Assembly (NCBI RefSeq): GCF_963678975.1
Contig: NC_089278.1
Location: 9,451,479-9,515,478, forward strand
Direction: 5' to 3'
DNA length: 64,000 bases
DNA from: Dysidea avara
Taxonomy: Eukaryota; Porifera; Demospongiae; Dictyoceratida; Dysideidae
Part shown: positions 47,001 to 59,000 of the stretch, one piece after another
Layout of the letters: each line of letters opens with the position of its first letter
Numbering within the stretch: position 1 is the first letter of the stretch
Program-made: the position numbers and the translations under genes
Notes under the pieces: generated by a model
Told to the model about the DNA's origin: nothing
What the model saw: the letters and a program-made list of their open reading frames with translations, nothing else
Database searches by the model: none

Positions 47001-50000
47001 TGACCACACATGTGATCTTGGCCCAATTTGTCTGCATATAGAGAATAATAGGAGCTACTAAGTGTACAAGACTTGAACCTGCTCTCCAGGGCTCCTACAA
47101 CCAGAGCAATTAGATATGATGGGATGGCAACCTAGAATAGGTGATGTCATGTGATACACTACTAACACAAATCATTTCATACCGCCTGTTTAAACTGGCA
47201 TATTTTCTTATCACTTTCTGGTGACGGTTTGTCCTCCAACTTCACAGCACTCATCAAAGCAGTCAGTTCACTTGGAACAGTTATCTAACCAGTAGCCACA
47301 CAGTATTCACAACCCTTAGAGGGTGCATCCCTAACCTCAGCAACATAGCTACACTTCACTGCTGGTGTGTCTTGACATGGCAACATACTACGAGCATGGA
47401 TAGCCTACAAAACACACAGTCAATTCAGTGGTCATTAACCATTAACATGCAAATCAAATTACTTGACATTGGGTAAAGAGATAAGGATGAATCTTCCCTG
47501 CAGTTTGAGTTGGCTCCAGCCACTGCATGGCAGACACTGCAGATGGTCCCGGTTCCTTTGTCTCATATTGGATGGCAATCGTTAATTTGCTGGAATAATT
47601 AAGAAACTGATGTCAACTACACAGAGCCATACACTACAATGTCCTTTGTATTATGTAGCATACTACATCAACAGCACAAATGCAGTTAATACACTATGTG
47701 ACCTCCACCGTCAATGCACCACCCAAATAAGTTAATGTTATGCTGTTTCTAAAAACAAGGTGCCCAGTTAACACTATGAGTAGGAGATTAATCAGCTATC
47801 TTGTTTACAAAAAGAGGTATTTTAGTTTTGTAATCATGTTAATCGCGTAGTTTTCATAAAATAACTTTGTTTTTAAGAACCAAAGCCACTATAGTGGCGT
47901 TAGGGGCCAAAGGGTAACCCTTTGGCCCGTCTTAAAAATGGCTGAAAATTCTTTCAAACGCAGATTCGCTTTACATTACGCTCGATTATGCTACAATGAT
48001 CGGATAAAGCTTAGGATAATATCCGTTAACTACAGAGTAGCGTGGTCTAAACTGTATACCGTATAGAGGGAATCATTAGTTAGGGTAAACTTTGGCGAAT
48101 AGCCAGCTAAATTGCATTTGGTGAAATAAACATTGGCGAATCCAATTTATTTTTAACTATGAAGATGCCAATCTCACTTGCTACAAGTAATCGGCGGATT
48201 AAAACTTCGGCGAATTTGTAGCAAATTGCCAAATTCGCCAAAGTTTTTCCCCGCCAAGGTTTCCCTCTATACGGTATTCATAGGATATTTTGCTTAAGAG
48301 ACATATGCGTTTGAATGCATGCATGTAACAAGAGCCACTATAGCGGTGTTCGCATTTAACAAAACACTTTTTAAAATAACTTAGGGGCAAAAGGTTAAAT
48401 TAATTAAGTAATTAATTAATTAAAGGTTTCCAAAAATAACTTCATATTCCTTTTAAGGTATCAAACTTAATTAGGTGGTTTGATTTAGGGAACAAACGAA
48501 TAGTGATTTTTACTAGTCGAATATTCTATTTTTATGCATACCAACTGACTCAATGCATGTTGCAGATTTACCGGCATCTAACCACTTACATAAGAATATT
48601 GAGTTTTTTTTATTTTTGTGAAATCATCTTGAGCACACATGCATGTAAGTCAAAATGTAACTAAAACATACACAGATTAGATACATTATAAATATAAGTT
48701 TCACAGTATTATACTTAGTTAGAATTACATGTACTTATGCACCAAGCAGTTACAATAATTTGTAATTTTTGCTTAAAAACATCAGCAAGTTCAAGAGTTC
48801 TGGGTTTAAACTAGATCGCAATCGGTTAGCTATAATGCCAGCACAGGAAAAGATGCACTCCAATGGAGTTGAAGTAGCCGGAACACAGAAATACTTTTGA
48901 ACTAAAGGTATGAGTAAACTGTAACGTGAAGTACTAACTTTCCACCATTGTAGAGGAGAAGATTCATGGGAAGGAATGTTATCTGATAAGTAAGCTCTAA
49001 CTATTTCAGAGACATGATCACCACTTCAACAGAAACTTCGAGATGGGATGGCATTTAAACTATTTTCACTGTGTTATTTACAAGTATATACTGCTCCCTA
49101 GACCAGCATTGAGCCATGATAAGGTTAGTGATGAGCTTCTGTATCTCCTTGTCTATTGAATGGAGGGTTCCTAGGGGTCTTGGTAGGCACTTCTGTGATA
49201 AAGTTGATATCAGCTCTAATTTGTAGTCCTTTCTTCTGGAACTTCATTGGCTGTTGTTGTGGTGCTTGAAGTTCCTGCCACCATATTCTGCAGGGTAGAA
49301 TTACTCTCAAAAAATTTTTTCATTATTCTATTCCAACAGTCATTACTATGCTCTTATCATTCCCAAAATGTGTTCATTAATGATTCCAACTTTTCTCTCT
49401 TAAAAATCGAACCATTGCAATCAAGACACACATAGTGTCGTGCGGCCCAAGAAGCCAGCGCACAACACTGTGAGTATATTGACAGAAAGATAGAAAAACT
49501 TTTGCACCACCATAGCTTTGTGCTGCCTTTACGAAACAAGACGATTTTTGCTGTGGACACGCCCACCAATTACAGTACTCCACATACCAAATTTGAGCGA
49601 AATCACTTCGATATGCGACTTCAAAAATTGGCTTAGTTTTTTTCTTTTTCATATTTTCTTCCTCTTTTCGCACACTTACAAAAACTGCCTTAAAACGCGA
49701 ATTCCATATCCGATTGCCTTGAAATTTGGCACACAGAAGGGGGGGTATTAAGGCACATCTTGGTACCAAGTTTGGCTGAAATACAATAAACAGTGAAGGA
49801 ATTATTAGTGATTATTCACAAAAAATAACACCAATTGATATGTTGTCACGCCTACAGGGTAAACCGCTTACGGGAAGAAGCTGAAAATCGGTGGGTGAAT
49901 AGGTCAACTATTGAACTTCAAACCTTTTGTGGTTTGAAAGAAATCGAGCTAAAGACCACGAAGATACAACAACAAAACCAACAGTGTGTAACAGTTATGC

Positions 50001-53000
50001 AATGAAGATTAGCTGATATAAAACAACTACTTGCCATGCCTACCAGAAAAACTGCTTGGAGTAATGCTTTGAAAATTGCTGTACAGATGGAGTAATCATC
50101 TTAGAAAGGCTCTTCAATGGTGTAGAAAAATCAGGCTTAAAGCCACAGAGTTTATAACACGAAATCCAACTTGGTGTAGCAAGTGCAAGATTGAGATACT
50201 CTAATAGAACAGTCATTCTAATAGAGCAGTCACCCAGAAGAGAATTCAAGAGATCAGCTAGAAACAAGTAACCCATATAGAGATCAGCTACAAACAAATC
50301 ACCCTGTAGAGAGATCAGCTAAATACAAGTTACTCTATTGAGATCAGCTACAAACAAATCACCCAGTAGAAATATGTGCTGGAAACAAATCACCATGTAG
50401 AGAGATCAGTTAGGAACAAGTCACCCAGTAGGAAAGTTCAGCTAGCACCTTGTAGAGAGATCAGCTACAAACAAATCACCCTGTAGAAAGATCAGTTGGA
50501 AACAAGTCACCCTGTAGAGATATGTGCTGGAAACAAATCACCATGTAGAGAGTTCAGCTAGAAACAAATCACCCTGAAAAAGAGGTCAACTACAAACAAT
50601 GAGAGTTTCAGCTACAGTTCAGTTATGTAAATATTGCTTATGTGATATATTCAGTGTTAAATATACAAATATTTAATCAGACAAAATGCTATACACACAA
50701 TTGCTTCTTTTGCTCCTGCAGTAAAGAAAACAAAAACAAGTTAAAAGGAAGCACCAAAGCCAGTTTATGGCCAGCTTTGTTGCTTGCAATTCAAAAAAGA
50801 AGTGATATTTAAACCAAAACAGCCAAGCTGTAAAAAAAGAAAGCATCCCCCAAAAATTCCAGGGTGAAAAAAGATGCGAAATCAAAGGTGGTGGCCAACA
50901 AATGGCTGTGATGGTAGGTTAATAGCAAAAAAATTAATAACGACAATTCAGGTGAATTTAAGGGCTTTGGTTTAGATTTATAATGTTAGCAAGATTTTGT
51001 AGCAGTGAAACTACTGTAGAAAGCTAGCTTTTTAGATGGCAAGATGCTTAGTAACTGTTACAACAGAGAAAATATACTGTAATTATTCAGCTGACTGCTC
51101 TATTAGACTATCTCAATCTACAACTTGTGTATTGTGTCAATTACGCTCTTCAAAATGCTGGCAATTATTTTACCCAATCACTATTGCTGGCATAACAGAC
51201 CCAGGGTGCCCTTCTCCAAAAAATGACAAATGTTGTTCATTCTGTTAACCATTTGGGTGAGGTCCATCCTTGTTCTGGCTACCTTTGCTAAAGCTTCTGT
51301 TCCTCTATCCTTTTCGTGACTATCTCCAAAAAGCCACCAACAAACAAGGTTGTCTCCTTCACCTTGTCCTTGGTCTCCTCTGTGTCCTCTGGTGGGGCAC
51401 CCATGGTGGGATTAATTTGGGACCAAGTCATTTGTTTCCTTTCCTGAGTAATGGAGGACAAGGGTCAGTATGCTCCATAGAAATAGGATTACATCTTTGG
51501 GAATAACAGTAGCATTTCGACTGAGCAAGTCTGCCCATAAACACAAGAAAGGGCCTGACATGTCCAGGATTTGTTTTTGGATATATTAGACAAGTTGTTC
51601 TCTCAACTCCATAGTGGGGGTGATTGCCTGACCTCTCAACCTCCTGGCCCTGTTCACATGAGGAACCAGCCAAAACGCAGAACCATGGAGGGATTGGTTT
51701 CTTACTTGGGTGGCATTAGGTGTGGTGTAAGGTGACTGAGGTAGCGGGAAAGGGGCAAAAAAAATTGCATTGGGAACACTGGGGCCATAGGGTTTCCTGC
51801 CACGCCACTCTGCCATGATCTTCGGTACTAGGCGTGTGTTGCTCCACCACGTGGCTGCCCTATGTGACCTTTTGAATCAGTAAATATCTAATATCCGTGT
51901 TGTTTAACAGTGTGGAAATTTGTTTCTCTCGTTCTGCTGATTGTCTGTCACCTTCTATATGGTTATTGATCTCAGACCCTTCAGATGTACAAACTACTAA
52001 TCACATGCAGCAAAAGAAAAAAGCAGGCATTGGAGCACATGCGTGACCAAATATAGGACTCATTTTTTTCTTTGTATTGAGCTACTAATTGCCATGTTTT
52101 TGCATGTAGAAAGTGTTACATGCAGTGAATACAATTCCTAGTTTTTAGATACCTCTGCTTTCTTTGTCACTATGCCTCACATGATGTTTATAAAAACAAG
52201 TATAAGGAAAAATTCCTAATTTTTCCTTATGCCTGTTTGTTTACTTTTTTGTAAACATTATTGTGATTGGAGAACCCATGCTTACCGCATTAAAAGAAAG
52301 AATGGCACCAGAGTTAATGTTTTCATCTGAATGCGCATCGCAACTCTCAATTACTGATTTGAAAGTGAAGTGGCTATTATGCTTCACCTTCAGCTACATT
52401 CAGCCTGTTATATAGCACTACAAATCAGTAGGAGAAGCACTAGAGATGGGCGGTATTGCATTTTTGAAGAACGGTACGGTATTAGGAAAAATACCTCGGT
52501 ATCACTAAATACCTTTTAAACATGAATAAGCTATGATTTGCACTTATACCCAAAATTGTTTTAAAAGAAGCAAATGAAACAACAATAATAATATTGTGCC
52601 ACAAAGTAAGTTTTGAAGTATCCCAAAAAGTAAAAACCATTGTGAATACTTCAACATGCACTCATAGCTCTGTGCTTGTCCACAGCGTAAACATGTTTGT
52701 ATGAGGCTTGACTTCATGTACGTATGGTCACCACTAAACCACCAAAAATTAATTACTACATCAAATTCGGTATTCGGTATTTTTAGAAAACCACTTCAGT
52801 ATCTGAAAAATATCTTGATTTACTACTAATACCTACGTAAATACCTCCCAACCCTAAGAAGCACCTTCTGCGAGCAATCCAGTTACCACGAAAATTACAG
52901 ACAATTCACGTGCCCCAACTATCAATTACTGACTTGAGTGACCCTTCACTTTCAGCTATGTTCAGTCCATTTCACAGCATTGCAAACGAAGAACAGTAGG

Positions 53001-56000
53001 AGAAGCGCCTCTGCGATTAATCCAGTCACCATGGAAAATATAGAAGATTCCCATTTACAAATGTAAGTAGGGAAGGCATCGCGCTACCACGAATCAACAC
53101 CTTGGGATGTCAGCAAAAAGGAGGACAAAAGTAAGTCCATGATGTGTGCATTATACATACTGCAGTATGCCAAAAGGCACATCTTGAGACAAAGTGAGAT
53201 GTCAAACAGTGAAAAATCAAGCCCGTACGTAGCCTTAGCCGTTATTGAGTTGGGCAGGAAGTTAGTAGAAAATTCTATTGAATAAATGTTTTTAGAAAAA
53301 AATTTGTAACAGGTCATACTGAAGGCACTTTTGGGCTTGATTATACCTTACCAAAAAGGCACCAGGATGATATTGTGAAGCTGGTTTTTGGGTGATATTT
53401 TTGGCCAGAAAAACCCAAACCTCCAATATATACAGTACTACTGTACTGTATGATTAGAAATTATGAGTGTCCTTGAAAAGAGGTCTGCAGCCTGCTGCAT
53501 TAGGCCACTTGCGCTGCACAATGGGCACACAAGTTTGTTATGTTACCTAGCTAATAAAGTTCAGAAACTTTGAGCCAACAAATATTCCATGGAATAGCTT
53601 CAGTGAAGTGATCACTGCAAGCTGCTCAACACACCAACTTTGGGCATGTGGCACATGAAGTTGGAAGACTTGTACAATTTACAGCCTGATTTATATCCCC
53701 AGTTGCTGGAGGTACAAAAAATGAGTGGCCTATACAAATCCAGACCCTTTTCAGAATAGGCGTTCGTCTATGATTTAGTGTGAGGTACTATGACAGAGAA
53801 AGAGTGGTTTGGCTATGAAAGACTAGCCACTGTGACTTACAAAAGTATTTAGTACAAGTATAGAATGTATAGACATTGTAAAGTATATAGAATCTAATCA
53901 AAAACAGCCAAGCTGTAAAAAAAGGTGCGGCCCCCCAAAAAGGCCATGGTGAAAAAAGATGTGAAATCCAAGGTGGCGGCCAAGAAATGGCTGTGATGGT
54001 AGGTTAATGGTAAAAATTTTAATAACGACAATTGAGGTGAATTTGATGCCAAGACCAAGTGGCACAAAATTCACCTGAATTGTCGTTATTAAAATTTTTA
54101 CCATTAACCTACCATCACAGCCATTTCTTGGCCGCCACCTTGGATTTCACATCTTTTTTCACCATGGCCTTTTTGGGGGCCGCACCTTTTTTTACAGCTT
54201 GGCTGTTTTTGATTAGATATCACTTCTTTTTGTATTTGTATACTGCAAAGCCAACCTATGGCTGGCTTTGGGGCTTTTTTAACCCATGTGTTTTTTTTAT
54301 TTACCACAGGAAGAAGAAAAGAACTTATAGAAGATTTTTAATACTTCAATTATTTTTGATTTTATTAGTAATTATACAAATTATATACATATATTTATTA
54401 CATGCCCATTATTCCCCACAGTATATTTTTTAGCAGCTGATATCTCTACTGGGTGACTTAAAATATAGCTGAACTATATATAGGATGGTTTCTTGGTAGC
54501 TGAACTCTCTACAAGATAAATTCTTCTAGCTGATTTCTCTACAGGGTGATTTGTTTCTAGCTGAACTCTCTACAGGTAATTTGTTTGCAGCTAAACTTTC
54601 TACATCCATGGTGGTTTCTTTGTAGCTGAACTCTCTACATGATGGTTTCTTTGTAGCTGAACTCTCTACAAGGTGACTTCTTCTAGCTGAACTCTCTACA
54701 GGGTGATTTGTTTCTAGCTGAACTCTCTACAGGTGATTTGTTTGCAGCTAAACTCTCTACATGGTGCTTTCTTTGTAGCTGAACTCTCTACATGACAGTT
54801 TCTTTGTAGCTGAACTCTCTACAAGGTGACTTCTTCTAGCTGAACTCTCTACAGGGTGATTTGTTTCTAGCTGAACTCTCTACAGGTGATTTGTTTGCAG
54901 CTAAACTCTCTACATGGTGCTTTCTTTGTAGCTGAACTCTCTACATGACGGTTTCTTTGTAGCTGAACTCTCTACAAGGTGACTTCTTCTAGCTGAACTC
55001 TCTACAGGTGATTTGTTTGTAGCTGAACTTTCTACAGGTGATTTGTTTGCAGCTAAACTCTCTACATGGTGCTTTCTTTGTAGCTGAACTCTCTACATAA
55101 CGGTTTCTTTGTAGCTGAACTCTCTACAAGGTGACCTCTTCTAGCTGATTTCTCTACAGGGTGATTTGTTTCTAGCTGAACTCTCTACAGGTTATTTGTT
55201 TGCAGCTAAACTCTCTACATCCATGGTGGTTTCTTTGTGACTGAACTCTCTACATGATGGTTTCTTTGTAGCTGAACTCTCTACAAGGTGACTTCTTCTA
55301 GCTGAACTCTCTACAGGGTGATTTCTTTGTAGCTGAACTCTCCACCTGATGGTTTCTTTGTAGCTGAACTCTCTACAAGGTGCATGACCTCTTCTAGCTG
55401 ATCTCTCTACAGGGTGATTTGTTTCTAGCTCAACTCTCTACAGGTGATTTGTTTGCAGCTAAACTCTCTACATGGTGCTAGCTAAACTCTCTACATGACG
55501 GTTTCTTTGTAGCTGAACTCTCTACAAGGTGACTTCTTCTAGCTGAACTCTCTACAGGTGATTTGTTTGTAGCTAAACTCTCTACATGGTGCTTTCTTTG
55601 TAGCTGAACTCTCTACAAGGTGACCTCTTCTAGCTGATTTCTCTACAGGGTGATTTGTTTCTAGCTGAACTCTCTACAGGTTATTTGTTTGCAGCTAAAC
55701 TCTCTACATCCATGGTGGTTTCTTTGTAACTAACTCTCTACATGATGGTTTCTTTGTAGCTGAACTCTCTACAAGGTGACTTCTTCTAGCTGAACTCTCT
55801 ACAGGGTGATTTCTTTGTAGCTGAACTCTCCACATGATGGTTTCTTTGTAGCTGAACTCTCTACAAGGTGACTTCTTTTAGCTGATCCCTCTACAGGGTG
55901 ATTTGTTTGCAGCTGAACTCTTTAGGTGGTGATTTCTTTGTAGCTGAACTCTCTACAAGGTGACCTCTTCTAGCTGATTTCTCTATAGGGTGATTTGTTT

Positions 56001-59000
56001 CTAGCTGAACTCTCTACATGATGGTTTCTTTGTAGCTGAACTCTCTACAAGGTGACCTCTTCTAGCTGATTTCTCTATAGGGTGATTTGTTTCTAGCTGA
56101 ACTCTCTACAGGGTGATTTGTTTCTAGCTGAACTCTCTACATGATGGTTTCTTTGTAGCTGAACTCTCTACAAGGTGACTTCTTCTAGCTGAACTCTCTA
56201 CAGGTGATTTGTTTGTAGCTAAACTCTCTACATGGTGCTTTCTTTGTAGCTGAACTCTCTACATAATGGTTTCTTTGTAGCTGAACTCTCTACAAGGTGA
56301 CCTCTTCTAGCTGATTTCTCTACAGGGTGATTTGTTTCTAACTGAACGGTCTACAGGTTATTTGTTTACAACTAAACTCTCTACATCCATGGTGGTTTCT
56401 TTGTAACTGAACTCTCTACATCCATGGTGGTTTCTTTGTAACTGAACTCTCTACATGATGGTTTCTTTGTAGCTGAACTCTCTACAAGGTGACTTCTTCT
56501 AGCTGAACTCTCTACAGGTGATTTGTTTGCTGCTAGACTCTCTACATGGTGCTTTCTTTGTAGCTGAACTCTCTACATGATGGTTTCTTTGTAGCTGAAC
56601 TCTCTACAAGGTGACTTCTTCTAGCTGAACTCTCTACAGGGTGATTTCTTTGTAGCTGCACTCTTTAGGTGGTGATTTCTTTGTAGCTGAACTCTCTCCA
56701 AGGTGACCTCTTCTAGCTGATCTCTCTACAGCGTGATTTGTTTCTAGCTGAACTCTCTACAGGTGATTTGTGCGCAGCTAAACTCTCTACATGGTGCTTT
56801 CTTTGTAGTTGAACTCTCTACATGATGGTTTCTTTGTAGCTGAACTCTCTACAAGGTAACTTCTTCTAGCTGATCCCTCTAAAGGGCGATTTACTTGTTG
56901 TTGAATTCTCTACATGGTAATTTATTTGAGGCTGAACTGTCTACATGGCAGTTTCTTTGTAGCTGAACTCTCTACAAGGTGACTTTTTCTAGCTGAACTC
57001 TATACAGAGTAATTTGTTTGCAGCTGAACTCTCTACATGATGGTTTCTTTGTAGCTGAACTCTCTATAAGGTGACCTCTTCTATAGCTGAACTCTTTACA
57101 TGGTGTCTAGTTTTTACCTGATCTCTCTACAGGGTGATTTGTTTGCAGCTGAAATCTCTACAGGGTGATTTGCTTGTAGCTGAACTTCTTACATTGTGTC
57201 TAGTTTCTAGCTGATCTCCACAGTGTGATTTGTTTGTAGCTGATCTCTCTACTAGTTGATTTGTGTGTAGCTGATCTCTCTGCAGGTTGATTTGTTTGTA
57301 ACTGATCTCTCTACAGGGCAATTTGTTTGTAGCTAAACTCTCTATAAGGTGATTTGATCTCTCTGCAGGTTGATTTGTTTGTAGCTGAACTCTCTAAAGG
57401 GTGATTTGCTTGTAGCTGAACTCCTTACATTGTGTCTAATTCCTAGATGATCTCTCTACAGGGTGATTTGTTTGTAGTTGATCTCTCTGCACATTGATTT
57501 GTTTGTAGCTGAACTCTCTACAAGGTGATTTGTTTCTAGCTGATCTCTCTACAAGTTGATTTGTGTGTAGCTGATCTCTCTGCAAGTTGATTTGTTTGTA
57601 GTCGATCTCTCTACAGGGTAATTTGTTTGTAGCTGAACTGTCTATAAGGTGATATGTTTGTAGCTGATCTCTCTGCAGGTTGATTTGTTTTAGCTGAACT
57701 CTCTACAGGGTGATTTTTTCTAGCTTATCTCTCTACAGGTTGATTTGTGTGTAACTGATCTCTCTACAAGCTGATTTGTTTGTAGCTGATCTCTCTGCAG
57801 GTTGATTTGTTTCTAGCTGATCTCTCTACAAGTTAATTTGTTTGTTGCTGATCACTCTAAGATTGATTTGTTTGTAGCTGAACTCTCTGGAAAGTGTTTT
57901 GTTTGTAGCTGATCTCTCTACAGGATAATTTGTTTGTAGCTGAACTCTCTGCACAGTGATTTGTGTGTAGCTGAATTCTCTAGAGAGTGATTTAATTGTA
58001 GGTGAACTCTCTACAGGGTGCATGACTTGTTTATAGCTGAACTCTCTTTAGTGTGACTTGTAATACTCTGAATCTCTACAGTGATATAATTGTAGCTTAA
58101 TTCTCCACAGGGTGACTTGCTTCTTGCTTAACTGTCTATAAGATTAACTGTTTGCAGCTGAAGTCCCTACAGAATAACTTGTAATGTAATAGAATTCTAT
58201 AATGGAGTAAATAAATTAGCTGAATGCTCTATTAGGGTGACTGTTCTATTAGAGTATCTCTATCTCGCATTTGCTACACGGAGTTGGCTTTCGAATCATA
58301 ACTCAGTGGTTTGTAATCCAATTCTTCTATACTACTGCAAGGACTTTCTATGAAGATTATTCCAGCTATACACCGATTTTCAGCTCATTGCTCTTAGCGG
58401 TTTGCCTAGTAGGCGTAAAAACTAATACTTTTTTATTACTAAAAATCGATCGCGTAATTGTGACACAGGTTGGGTTTTGTGTCATATCTCCGTGGTCTTA
58501 ATCTCGATTCCTTTCAAACTACCAAAAGGCACTCCTACGATGGTTACTCCATCTACATAGCAATTTTCAGCTCATTCCATGAAGCGGTTTACCCTGTAGG
58601 CGTGACAACAAATCGATCTTGTTTTACGCGAATAATCGGTCATAACTCCTGAACCATTCATCGGATTTGCACCAAATTTGATGCTAGGATGCGCCTTTGG
58701 ACTCCCTTTCTGTGTGCCAAATTTCAAGGCGATCGGAGCACGCGCTTGCGTTTTATAGCAATTTTTGCAAGTGTGCGAAAAGACGAAGAAGAAAAAAACG
58801 AAGAAAAAAAAACGAAACTTTGGCCGCTCATATCTCGGAAATGGCTTGAGTGATTTCCTTCAAATTTGGAATGTAGACTTCCCTAGCTGGCGGGCAACTC
58901 TGCAGCAAATTTGGTTTCAATCGGATAAGCCATCACCGAGATACAAAAGTGTGAAAATGACGTTTTCTTTCTTCCTGTCAATATACTCACGGTGTGGCGC

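Noticed and set aside
47884-47935. Palindromes GCCACTATAGTGGC and GGGCCAAAGGGTAACCCTTTGGCCC as a terminator
   Set aside because: Intronic in an animal gene with no nearby T run of that type; more likely debris of a fold-back element.
54430-58150. CRISPR-like repeat/spacer reading of the 31-bp monomers
   Set aside because: The variable linkers cycle among a few types with a 153-bp period; they are satellite variants, not spacers.
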